Both the position numbers and the translations under genes were made by a program. This document shows positions 46,449-54,271 of a stretch of DNA of 64,000 nucleotides, piece by piece. The stretch's first letter is position 1. Each line of letters opens with the position of its first letter. Below the pieces are notes generated by a model, which was not told where the DNA came from, did no database searches, and worked only from the letters and a program-made list of their open reading frames with translations. The stretch lies in assembly GCF_000371965.1 (NCBI RefSeq), contig NZ_AQUO01000003.1, forward strand, positions 285,693 to 349,692, given 5' to 3'. The DNA is from Paracoccus sp. N5. Lineage in GTDB: Bacteria; Pseudomonadota; Alphaproteobacteria; Rhodobacterales; Rhodobacteraceae.

Positions 46449-47048
46449 ATGGCCGCTAGACAAGATTCAATGGAGAGACGGACGCTTTGGATCGTTCTGG
46501 CGCTCAATATCGGTTTGGCCGTGGCTTTTTTCGCAACAGGCGCCTTCGGCGACTCAAGTGCCCTGATCGCCAACGGGCTCGATAACCTCTCCGACAGCTT
46601 CGTCTACGCGATCAGCCTTTTCGCTTTGTCCCGATCCGCCAAATGGAAACGCGGGGCGGCGAACGTTTCCGGCGGGCTGCTGATCCTGTTCGCTGCAGGC
46701 ATCCTCTACGATGCGTGGCGCCGCTACATCGGTGGGTCAGATCCGCTCGGGACGATCATGATTGCAATGGCCCTGATCGCGGCGGCTATCAACGCAGTCT
46801 GCGTTTGGCTGCTCGCTAAGCTCAAAAATCCAAACGTCAATATCCGCGCGGCCAACACCTTCAGTTACAACGATTTCGCCGCGAACCTCGGGATCGTCGT
46901 GGCCGGTGGCCTCGTCGCTTGGCTAGGAACCAACTGGCCGGACCTTGTCGTCGGTGTGATCGTCGCCGGGATCGCGGCCTGGGGCGGTATCGACATCCTG
47001 CGCGACGCACACGGCGAACACCACAAAGCGGTTCACACGGACAAATAG
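46449..47048 (+). CDS. Cation transporter, CDF-like with altered metal-site residues
   Basis: About 199 residues, five to six membrane helices and no cytoplasmic C-terminal domain. The CDF helix-2 site is NGLDNLSDSFVYAIS and helix 5 is NTFSYNDFAANLG, where usual His ligands are replaced by Asp or Asn (D-x3-D and N-x-D-like). Metal selectivity may thus differ from zinc CDFs. It follows merR by about 80 bp and ends 30 bp before promoter D. ATG 46419 and 46470 are alternative starts. Confidence 0.8.
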   Translation: MAARQDSMERRTLWIVLALNIGLAVAFFATGAFGDSSALIANGLDNLSDSFVYAISLFALSRSAKWKRGAANVSGGLLILFAAGILYDAWRRYIGGSDPLGTIMIAMALIAAAINAVCVWLLAKLKNPNVNIRAANTFSYNDFAANLGIVVAGGLVAWLGTNWPDLVVGVIVAGIAAWGGIDILRDAHGEHHKAVHTDK

Positions 47049-47077
47049 TTGCGGGAGATTCTTTCTGAAAGAAAGGA

Positions 47078-47108
47078 TTGAAGCTATAGTGACTATAGCA
47101 ATTAGTCT
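47078..47108 (+). promoter_or_regulatory. MerR-type promoter D, for the transglutaminase-like/CDF unit
   Basis: TTGAAG (47078-47083), a 19-bp spacer with perfect dyad CTATAG-TGA-CTATAG, and TAGTCT (47103-47108). The first gene begins about 30 bp downstream. Confidence 0.75.
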
Positions 47109-47143
47109 TGTTCCAAGACGATTCGAGGAGCGACCCGTTGCAG

Positions 47144-47899
47144 ATGATCGACCCCCTACTTGTACCCACCAAACTACTGGATTTTGATGCCGCGCCTCTT
47201 GCGCGTCTAATTGAGAACCGCAGCTGGCGCGGCTTATCCGAATACGATCGGATCGGAGCTGCCTATGATTTCGTTCGGAATGAAATCGCGTTCGGATACA
47301 ATCGAGCTGACGACATCCCCGCATCCGAAGTGCTTTCCGACGGCTATGGGCAGTGCAATACCAAAAGCACGCTCTTGATGGCGCTGCTGCGTGGTGTCGG
47401 CATTCGTTGCCGGTTGCATGGGTTTACGATCCACAAAGGCTTGCAGCGCGGTGTTGTCCCTGAGCTGGTGTATCCGCTTGCTCCGCAGGAAATTCTCCAC
47501 TCATGGGTCGAGATCGAATTTCAAGGTGCCTGGATCAACCTTGAAGGCTTCATCCTGGATGACGCTTTCCTCGATGTCCTGCAAACGTCATTCTCGGACA
47601 CAGAAAGTCTCTGCGGTTATGGCGCGGGCACGGATTGCCTTGGCGCGCCTCCCGTCGCCTGGAACGGAGAAGATACCTACATTCAGAAAACCGGCATCGT
47701 GCAGGATTTCGGCGTGTTTGATACGCCGGACGCCTTCTATTTTTCCCATGAGCAATCCTTTGGATGGCTGCGTGGTGCCCTTTACCGTCATATCATACGC
47801 CACTGGATGAATGCGCGCGTTCGTGGTTTCCGCAGCGACCGCCTCAAGACTGACCGACGCGCGACACACGCGCATGAGGAGCCTGCCAATGCCACATGA
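47144..47899 (+). CDS. Transglutaminase-like domain protein
   Basis: About 251 residues. The transglutaminase/protease-fold signature is seen: catalytic Cys in SDGYGQCNTKSTLLMALLRGVGI, His in ILHSWVEIEF and an acidic/Asn partner just after (GAWINLEG). No signal peptide is visible. TTG 47138 has an ideal GAGGAG spacing and may be the real start; ATG 47144 is conservative. It is driven by promoter D and overlaps the CDF exporter gene, so it belongs to the metal response. The substrate is unknown. Confidence 0.75.
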   Translation: MIDPLLVPTKLLDFDAAPLARLIENRSWRGLSEYDRIGAAYDFVRNEIAFGYNRADDIPASEVLSDGYGQCNTKSTLLMALLRGVGIRCRLHGFTIHKGLQRGVVPELVYPLAPQEILHSWVEIEFQGAWINLEGFILDDAFLDVLQTSFSDTESLCGYGAGTDCLGAPPVAWNGEDTYIQKTGIVQDFGVFDTPDAFYFSHEQSFGWLRGALYRHIIRHWMNARVRGFRSDRLKTDRRATHAHEEPANAT

Positions 47900-48854
47900 C
47901 CACGGGCACGCGCATATCGATCCGGATTCTGGCGATCGGCGGGTTGCCATCGCGATCTGGGCGAACGGGCTTCTTACCGTTGCGCAAATCGTCGGGGGCA
48001 TATTGTCGGGCAGCCTGGCACTGATCGCCGATGCGCTGCACAACTTTTCCGATATGGCCTCGCTTGTCATTGCCTTTGCCGCACGCAAGATCGCGCGCCG
48101 CCCGGCCGATGAGCGCATGACCTTCGGCTATGGCCGGGTCGAAATCGTCGCGGCCCTGATCAACTACACCACCCTCATCGTGATCGGCTTCTATCTGATC
48201 TACGAAGGTGGCATGCGCATGATTGATCCACCCGAAGTCATGGGGTGGACCGTCGTCATTCTCGGTGGAATCGCGCTTGTGGTCGACACGCTGACCGCAA
48301 TGCTGACCTATTCGATGCAGAAGGGGAGCGTGAACATCCGTGCGCTTTTTCTCCACAACCTTTCGGATGCGCTTGCTTCGGTCGCGGTTATCGTCGCTGG
48401 GTCGCTGATCATCCTTTACGACATGCGTTGGGTCGATCCTGCCATCACCATCGGCATCGCGACCTACATCCTGTATCTGTCTTTCACTGAAATAGGCGGC
48501 CCAATCCGAACCCTGATGCTCGGGAGCCCGCCGGACATCGACAACGAGGCCGTCGTCGAAGCGATGCGGAAAGTCGAAGGCGTCGCCGACGTCCACCACG
48601 TCCATCTCTGGCAAATGCAAGAGCACGAGGCTGCGCTCGACTGTCATGTCGTCGTGGCAGCCGAGGGATGGTCGAAGATCGAAGAGATCAAGAGCGCGAT
48701 CAAGGAGCGGCTGAAGGAAGAATTCGGCATCAGCCATTCCAGCCTCGAATTCGAGCACGAGGATCGCGCTCATCAGAACGCCGATCTCTACGGTCACGGC
48801 AACGCAAGTGAAAAGGAGAAGACCAATGTTCAAGGAAACGCTGACCGAGCGTGA
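47889..48854 (+). CDS. Cation diffusion facilitator (CzcD/ZitB-type) metal exporter
   Basis: A 321-residue CDF protein. The N-terminal His-rich segment MPHDHGHAHID is followed by six membrane helices. Intact HD-HD sites are ADALHNFSDMASLVI and FLHNLSDALASVAV. A cytoplasmic C-terminal domain contains VEGVADVHHVHLWQM. It exports Zn, Cd or Co in exchange for protons. It overlaps the transglutaminase-like gene and the next ORF, forming an operon from promoter D. Confidence 0.93.
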   Translation: MPHDHGHAHIDPDSGDRRVAIAIWANGLLTVAQIVGGILSGSLALIADALHNFSDMASLVIAFAARKIARRPADERMTFGYGRVEIVAALINYTTLIVIGFYLIYEGGMRMIDPPEVMGWTVVILGGIALVVDTLTAMLTYSMQKGSVNIRALFLHNLSDALASVAVIVAGSLIILYDMRWVDPAITIGIATYILYLSFTEIGGPIRTLMLGSPPDIDNEAVVEAMRKVEGVADVHHVHLWQMQEHEAALDCHVVVAAEGWSKIEEIKSAIKERLKEEFGISHSSLEFEHEDRAHQNADLYGHGNASEKEKTNVQGNADRA

Positions 48855-49188
48855 TGATGTCATCGGGCTCGTCTGCGAAGGCAAGTTGACGGAGACAGAA
48901 TTCAAGTAAATGCACGCGCTGCTTCATGAGCGTCTTGGAACAACCGATAATCCGGGTCTGGTTCTCGACCTTACAAGTTTCGAGGGCTACGAAGAGCCTT
49001 CGGCGATGCTAGAAGATCTGAAGGTCGACACCGCCCACGCGAACGATTTCGGTCGCATAGCGGTTGTCGGAGAACGCAGATGGATGGAATGGGGCGCACG
49101 GGTGGTCAACCTATTGACGGGCTCCGAGTTGCAGTGGTTCGAATCCAGCGATACCGAGTCCGCAATTGCGTGGGCGCGTGACGGGTAG
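48826..49188 (+). pseudogene. SpoIIAA-like (STAS/DUF3478) gene interrupted by an in-frame TAA
   Basis: Residues 1-27 (MFKETLTERDDVIGLVCEGK, then LTETEFK) are the usual beginning of SpoIIAA-like proteins. A TAA at 48907-48909 stops translation, and the same frame resumes with ATG 48910 and runs 92 residues (GLVLDLTSFEGYEEPSAMLEDLK, FGRIAVVGERRWMEWGA) to the family end. The two pieces form one full-length protein if the stop is ignored, so this is a nonsense mutation or a reinitiating split gene. The start overlaps the CDF gene. Confidence 0.8.
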
Positions 49189-49454
49189 CCAGCGATTCTG
49201 CAAGAAAAGGACTCTGGCCTGGAAATTGACATCACATCAGATGCTTCACGATTAATGGAGGAACGGAACGATCTAAATGTAGTCAGCAACATTTGTCTGC
49301 TCGGATGAAACAATCCGATGCAGTTTGATGTCGACTTTAGGCTGCATAATAAGTCCCTACGCGCTGAATTCTTCGAAATTTAACATAAACTTCACTATCG
49401 GAACTTGACATCTGTAGCGGGGCTTTCATGGACTCCAAGTCCGAGCAAGCGAAG

Positions 49455-50297
49455 CTACCGGGATATCTCCCCTTCCAGCACCGCTCGTCCGTGCACCGCC
49501 AAGGTTGCTGAAAACCTCTGGCACCCAAACTTGCGGATCACATCGAGTACCCGCGCTTCGTAGGCAGCGTGTCCGATCAAGCGACACAAGTCGGACGCGT
49601 GGAACTGGCGGTTCGCAGTTGGTGCGGCTTGCATCTGTCTCAGCAATTCGCGCTCTTTGGGATCCGTTATTGGTCTCGCGGGCGGCTTGACCGCGGGACG
49701 AGTTGGAGTTCCCCACGAATTTCGCCATCGGCGCATGAAGCCAAGCAGGAAGCCGGCCGGCACCCTGCCGTTGCCTCGGGACCGGTTGAAGGCAAGGAAG
49801 CGATCCCAGATGACCTGGGTGTCGATGTTCCAGCAGGGCAACGTGGCCTTCGCTGCTTTGATGAGCTCCGCCCAACTTGTCTGAAAAACGTTCGAACTCG
49901 TGGTGATATCGATCAGCCCTGAGAAGATAGTTTTGTTTTTATTATCTCTAGATAGTGATGTGTCGCCTTCACCTGACACGAGATCATGGGTTTCACTCTC
50001 CTCGTCGAAAGCGGAAAACCGAAAGATCCAGGGCGCGAACTTGCCATTCGGCTTCGCCCGCTCGAGCTGCAACTCCGAAGCCTCAAGTTCGCTCAGAAGA
50101 ACCGCAAGATACTGCCGTGAGACACCCATCTTCTCCGCCAGGGCCGAGAGGGTGAAGGCTGCCGTTCCGCGCGACAAACCGTTGTAGCCATCCTTCCAGG
50201 CGATGGCATCGAGGATGAGGGTGGCAAGCTTGTGCGCTGCAACAGAGAGATTTGTCTGCGTGATCCGTCGCAGGATCAGGCCGGTCGTAGGTTCCAT
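49455..50297 (-). CDS. Plasmid-borne helix-turn-helix protein of unknown function
   Basis: A 280-residue protein. The N-terminal region contains a helix-turn-helix (FTLSALAEKMGVSRQYLAVLLSELEASELQLERAKPNGKFAPWIFRF), followed by a linker rich in Ser/Asp. The C-terminal half has WDRFLAFNRSRGNGRVPAGFLLGFMRRWRNSW. It resembles plasmid regulatory or replication-associated winged-helix proteins but no family is certain. GGAGACCTC precedes ATG 50297. The 266 bp between the SpoIIAA-like gene and this one hold nothing recognised. Confidence 0.6.
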   Translation of the reverse strand: MEPTTGLILRRITQTNLSVAAHKLATLILDAIAWKDGYNGLSRGTAAFTLSALAEKMGVSRQYLAVLLSELEASELQLERAKPNGKFAPWIFRFSAFDEESETHDLVSGEGDTSLSRDNKNKTIFSGLIDITTSSNVFQTSWAELIKAAKATLPCWNIDTQVIWDRFLAFNRSRGNGRVPAGFLLGFMRRWRNSWGTPTRPAVKPPARPITDPKERELLRQMQAAPTANRQFHASDLCRLIGHAAYEARVLDVIRKFGCQRFSATLAVHGRAVLEGEISR

Positions 50298-50534
50298 GGT
50301 CGAGGTCTCCTTGGAGATCCGACGCCATGTCGTGAGACAACAACATTCTTGCCAGCAAAACAACTTTGCTGGTTGCAGGTGTTTTAGCGGTGCGCTAGGA
50401 AACTCTTGTTCACGGAGTTTTCTAGCACGGCGTCAGGCTTCACGGTCTGGCGTCGTCTCCTTTTCGGGGGTTTTGCACAGCCTTCCGTGCGGGGTTGTCA
50501 GGACGCGCGCGGTAAAAACCGCGCGCAGATTTTG

Positions 50535-51188
50535 TCAGTAGCGAACTTCTTCAGAACCATAGTTCCCGGCGTGATCACGCCAGTCGACGAAGACGGAACG
50601 GTAAAAGTAGCTGCCACATCCATTCGGGATGCTCAGGCCAGATGCGGCTGGCACCTGGCCCACGGTGGATCTTGTCCATCGGTAGTCGCCCTGCACGCCG
50701 TAGGACCCCAATCGCGTCGAGTCGCTGCGATTGCAGTCGCCATCTCGGTTTTCGTGCTGGCGATACTGGATGTGATAGACCCGTATGCTGCGCACGAAAT
50801 CAAAGGCGTCGCCCGAGATGTCGATGTCGGCTTGTTCATCCGCTTGGACGCGGACAAGGGGCATAGGAGTCGATTCCTGCGGTTCGGGCGGATCGCGGAA
50901 CGTGATGTCATAAAGGCGTTCCATAGGCGACATTGGACTGGGGTCTTTGAACGACACACCCATTGGGCACCGCCAGATTTGTAAGGGCGGCTCGATCGGC
51001 CATGGCGTGATCCGCCGAATGAAGACCGCTCTGGCATGCGCGCAGGGCGCAGAGGCAGGCCAACCGCCCGCAAGGCAGAGGAGGATCGCACAATCCACCT
51101 GATAGGCCTGAGCCGGAGCTGACGAGGCCATTAGTCCGGATATGCTTATTGCCGTGGCTGTTGCCACGCCGTGGATCACGTGCTTCAT
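50535..51188 (-). CDS. Exported Cys-containing protein, possibly TrbM/KikA-like
   Basis: A 217-residue protein with a signal peptide (ATAISISGLMASSAPAQAYQ). The mature start VDCAILLCLAGGWPASAPCAHARAVFIRRI resembles the Cys-containing TrbM/KikA conjugation proteins. The C-terminal part is rich in polar residues. It is upstream of and antiparallel to the virB operon. The conjugation role is inferred from resemblance and place. Confidence 0.5.
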   Translation of the reverse strand: MKHVIHGVATATAISISGLMASSAPAQAYQVDCAILLCLAGGWPASAPCAHARAVFIRRITPWPIEPPLQIWRCPMGVSFKDPSPMSPMERLYDITFRDPPEPQESTPMPLVRVQADEQADIDISGDAFDFVRSIRVYHIQYRQHENRDGDCNRSDSTRLGSYGVQGDYRWTRSTVGQVPAASGLSIPNGCGSYFYRSVFVDWRDHAGNYGSEEVRY

Positions 51189-51649
51189 GATGCCGACTCC
51201 ATCTATAATGGTGCAGCGATACGAAACAACATTAATGATAGCAAGGAGATTTGATTGATGGTTGCGTGCGATTGTTCGCTTGTCTAGCTTGATGGCTTCC
51301 AAGAACTGACGTCGGTTCTGGCTGCTTCGGCGTCTTGAAAGTGGCCAAAATTGCGGACCTCTTTCATGTTAACTTTCACTCAAATATCTGTAACCAAATA
51401 CAAATATGGCATTTCAATGCGGCCACGAAAGCGGTCATGGAAGAACAGGCCGCATGAGCCCGTCACACGGCGAGTCGCAGCGCTCATGGTCTCGGGAATG
51501 GCAGAACGGAAAACTGTCTCGCCTGGTTCCCCGGCGGGAATCCGGGCGCAGAAGGACGGGGTGGAGCAACGAGCCTATGTTGGGACCGAACATGACCTTG
51601 AAGATTTATGTCAGTATCTGATACGATTGAGCATGGATAGGAGAGTCTG
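51189..51649. promoter_or_regulatory. 461-bp region upstream of parDE, with a short palindrome
   Basis: No convincing gene is present. The 11-bp palindrome GTATCTGATAC (51614-51624) lies 26 bp before parD and could be the autoregulatory operator of the toxin-antitoxin pair. AGGAGAGTCTG precedes the parD ATG. Confidence 0.4.
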
Positions 51650-51892
51650 ATGCCAAACGTCCACCTGACCGAACCGATGCAGAAATATGTGCAGGCGCAG
51701 ATCGAGTCCGGCGCTTACGCCAATCTGAGCGAAGTCGTGCGCGCCGGCGTGAGGATGCTGATGGAGAAGGACGGCGCGCGGCAGTTCTACGCCCTAAAGG
51801 CCGACCTCGAGATGGCAGCCACCCTGGCCGAAAATGGAGACTTCGCCGAGTTTGATGCCCATGCTTTCGAACCGGATGCGTTTGATCGCTGA
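51650..51892 (+). CDS. parD: ParD-family antitoxin
   Basis: An 80-residue protein with a ribbon-helix-helix N-terminus (NVHLTEPMQKYVQAQIESGAYANLSEVVRAGVRML) and an acidic C-terminus that would wrap the toxin. It lies 5 bp before parE, the standard order. It represses its own promoter in known pairs. Confidence 0.92.
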   Translation: MPNVHLTEPMQKYVQAQIESGAYANLSEVVRAGVRMLMEKDGARQFYALKADLEMAATLAENGDFAEFDAHAFEPDAFDR

Positions 51893-51897
51893 CCCGC

Positions 51898-52218
51898 ATG
51901 ACTATTCGACTTTCCGGTCGGGCCAGGTCCGACCTTGAAGAGATCCGTGCCTACACCGTCGAGACCTGGGGCAGGGACCAATGGCTCGTCTATTACCGCC
52001 AGTTGGTCACCGCCTTCGAGCGGATCACCGGGGATCCCGACGTGGGCCGGGACAGGAGTCTCTTTGTCCCGGGGATGCGGTCCGTCAATTGCCAGCGTCA
52101 TGTGATCTTCTACAAGCGGCTCGATGCGGCTGATGGCGCGGCAGTCATCCTGCGCATCGTGCACCAGCGCCGCAACATGCCCGCGCTCGTCTACTACGAG
52201 GATCTCGACGGCGGTTGA
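51898..52218 (+). CDS. parE: ParE-family toxin (RelE/ParE superfamily)
   Basis: A 106-residue toxin: IRLSGRARSDLEEIRAYTVETWGRDQWLVYYRQL, RDRSLFVPGMRSVNCQRHVIFYKR and VILRIVHQRRN are typical. ParE poisons DNA gyrase. Paired with ParD it would stabilise the replicon next to the transfer genes. Confidence 0.92.
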   Translation: MTIRLSGRARSDLEEIRAYTVETWGRDQWLVYYRQLVTAFERITGDPDVGRDRSLFVPGMRSVNCQRHVIFYKRLDAADGAAVILRIVHQRRNMPALVYYEDLDGG

Positions 52219-52232
52219 GCCCTTGCGTTTCC

Positions 52233-52511
52233 TCATTCTAATAGCTCGACCAGTCTTCCATAGTCTTCACTGACCTCGCGTGCCTCCTGAAACGCGCGTT
52301 GACGCTCGGCATCAAGGCATCGGAAGTATTCCTGGATGTCGACGATGTAGCCCTCAAAATCAGAACGCAACAGATCGGCGTAGACACGCATGTCTTCTTG
52401 CGACTGGGGCAAGAACGGTCGCTCGGGAGGTACGCAATCCGCAGCCGCAGCTACCGGCATGCTTCCAAGCAGGAACGCAAACAGCAACGGTGCGTTGCGC
52501 GCAATAAACAA
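52233..52511 (-). CDS. Small exported hypothetical protein near the T4SS
   Basis: About 92 residues with a signal peptide (LLFAFLLGSMPVAAAADC) and a mature part CVPPERPFLPQSQEDMRVYADLLRSDFEGYIVDIQEYFRCLD with two Cys. The start is uncertain; TTG 52511 is the first available. It is antiparallel to virB genes. No function is recognised. Confidence 0.55.
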   Translation of the reverse strand: MFIARNAPLLFAFLLGSMPVAAAADCVPPERPFLPQSQEDMRVYADLLRSDFEGYIVDIQEYFRCLDAERQRAFQEAREVSEDYGRLVELLE

Positions 52512-52705
52512 GCGCAGGGCAAAACTCCTTTGCCGCCTTTAAGATTATCATTCTGTCGGCTATCACCGTTATCGGAGCAAGGCGAACTTCGTCAACACGT
52601 TATTATTGTCTTGCTATCATTAATGTTGTCTTGTATCGCCCACGGTGTTGCGACCCCGTGGGCCCGAGACTGCACCCAGGCAGAAGAAGGACCCAAGGGA
52701 AGGCC

Positions 52706-53032
52706 ATGATAGAAGAAGCCCCGAATGTGGTTACAGAAGACGGACTGCGCGGCTTGCTCGCCGAGGGCTACCTCATTGAGGTGGTCTGCAAGGAGAGAGC
52801 AGAGAAGCGCCATAACAGCTGGTACGGCTCGTGGGTCATCCGCGCCGTCGCCACTGATGGGCGTGACGATAAAATGCTCGTCACCAGCCGAAGCGTCCTC
52901 AAGCTCCGCGACTTCAAAACCATCGTTGGTCTTGTCAGCTTCCTGGCCGACATGGGCTGTACGACCGCTAGCATCCCACTTGAAGAAGGTGGCCGCGAAC
53001 GCCACGCCGCGCCTCCGGTCAAAGGCAGCTGA
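52706..53032 (+). CDS. Conserved-looking hypothetical protein at the head of the virB operon
   Basis: 108 residues, no signal peptide, mixed alpha/beta character (LRGLLAEGYLIEVVCKER, WYGSWVIRAVATDGRDDKMLVTSRSVLKLRDFKTIVGLVSFLADMG). GAAGGCC precedes the ATG. It overlaps the virB1-like gene by about 44 bp, so it is translationally linked to the T4SS operon. It may be a regulator of transfer; family unknown. Confidence 0.6.
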   Translation: MIEEAPNVVTEDGLRGLLAEGYLIEVVCKERAEKRHNSWYGSWVIRAVATDGRDDKMLVTSRSVLKLRDFKTIVGLVSFLADMGCTTASIPLEEGGRERHAAPPVKGS

Positions 53033-53672
53033 CCGCGCGACTGCGCTCGTCGTTGCTTTGGGTACAGGCGTTTGTTCCGCGCCCCCGGCCCTGGCCGACG
53101 GTTTTATCTTTTCGGTTGGCCCAGACGGCCAATTGATTTCCTCTTCTCAAGAAGCAAACGAGCGCCTTTTTCTCTTCGCAGAACCTCGCGTTCCTGACGC
53201 AACGAGCGAGACAGCGATCCCGGCTCGATCCGCCGCCCGCGCCACCCCAGAAATCCTCCATGCTATCGAGACCACGGCTCTGCGGTATGCCGGGCATGGT
53301 GCACTGCGTCGCGCAGGGCTTTCAGTCACTGATTGGGCGCTCCTTTACCGGGCCAATATCGAAGTCGAGAGCGCATACAATCCGGCTGCACGTAGCCCTG
53401 TCGGTGCCATAGGCCTTGGCCAGCTCATGCCGGATACCGCCCGCGACCTCGGCGTGGACCCACATAACATTGCGCAGAACCTCGACGGATCAGCCCGCTA
53501 CTTGCTGATGATGCTCGACCAGTTCGGCGAGGGCTCTCTGGCCCTTGCAGCGTACAACGCTGGCCCTGAGGCGGTCACACGCCACGGCGGCATCCCCCCT
53601 TTTCGAGAAACCCAAGGGCACGTGGCCCGTGTGACTGCCGTGTTTGAGCGGCTCAGAGGAGATCTTTCATGA
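52989..53672 (+). CDS. virB1: VirB1-like lytic transglycosylase
   Basis: About 227 residues from GTG 52989, giving a signal peptide (ATALVVALGTGVCSAPPALADG). The SLT domain has the catalytic Glu in NIEVESAYNPAARSPVGAIGLGQLMPDTA and a closing LALAAYNAGPEAV. VirB1 opens the wall for secretion-complex assembly. Upstream in-frame residues are a shadow of the preceding gene. The stop overlaps virB2. Confidence 0.88.
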   Translation: MAANATPRLRSKAADRATALVVALGTGVCSAPPALADGFIFSVGPDGQLISSSQEANERLFLFAEPRVPDATSETAIPARSAARATPEILHAIETTALRYAGHGALRRAGLSVTDWALLYRANIEVESAYNPAARSPVGAIGLGQLMPDTARDLGVDPHNIAQNLDGSARYLLMMLDQFGEGSLALAAYNAGPEAVTRHGGIPPFRETQGHVARVTAVFERLRGDLS

Positions 53673-53983
53673 CATCGAGGAAACGTCAAAGCGTGCTCCG
53701 CACGCGGGCGATCACCGCGTTCGGCGCGATGGCCCTTATCGTGCTGGCAGGTCCAGCGCTCGCGCAGAGCATCGACCTCTCGCCGGTACAGACCCTGCTT
53801 CAAGGCATTGTCGATGCGATCACCGGTCCCTTGGGGATCGTGATTGGCACGCTCGCGCTGATCGGGGTGTTCCTTTCCTGGCTCTTTGGCATCCTCGACT
53901 TTCGTCAGGCGCTCTGGGTCGTGGTTGCAATCGCCGGCATCGCCGCAGCACCCACCATCGTCGCCGCCATCTGGACCACCTGA
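53669..53983 (+). CDS. virB2: VirB2/TrbC-family pilin subunit
   Basis: A 104-residue protein with a long signal peptide (to about residue 33, GPALAQS) and two hydrophobic helices in the mature part, the architecture of VirB2 major pilin. It overlaps virB1 by ATGA. Confidence 0.9.
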   Translation: MTSRKRQSVLRTRAITAFGAMALIVLAGPALAQSIDLSPVQTLLQGIVDAITGPLGIVIGTLALIGVFLSWLFGILDFRQALWVVVAIAGIAAAPTIVAAIWTT

Positions 53984-53992
53984 GCTCCATCC

Positions 53993-54271
53993 ATGGCTGA
54001 CCAGTCCCGCGTATTCATCGGTCTTCTCAGGCCACCCAAGCTGATGGGCTTGCCGATCATGTACGCCATGGTCTGGCTCTTCGGCTCGACGCTCCTGTTC
54101 CTCTGGGTGCAGAGCTGGGTGGTGGCTGTGTTCGCGGGGTTGGCCTGGCCGGCGCTCTGGAAGGCCGCAGACTGGGATCCGAACTTCCTCGATGTCCTGG
54201 TGATCACCCTGCAGGAAACCCCGCCCACGACGAACCGCAAGCTGCACGGAGGCGACAGCTATGCCCCGTGA
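53993..54271 (+). CDS. virB3: VirB3-family inner membrane protein
   Basis: A 92-residue protein with FIGLLRPPKLMGLPIMYAMVW and a further hydrophobic segment, typical of VirB3, which partners VirB4. It overlaps virB4 by 11 bp. Confidence 0.9.
   Translation: MADQSRVFIGLLRPPKLMGLPIMYAMVWLFGSTLLFLWVQSWVVAVFAGLAWPALWKAADWDPNFLDVLVITLQETPPTTNRKLHGGDSYAP

Noticed and set aside
49137..49160. GGTTCGAATCC resembling a tRNA T-loop
   Set aside because: No acceptor or anticodon stems fit around it; it lies in the coding part of the SpoIIAA-like gene.
51351..51650. Small ORFs upstream of parD
   Set aside because: Two overlapping frames compete, with no ribosome site or recognisable motif.
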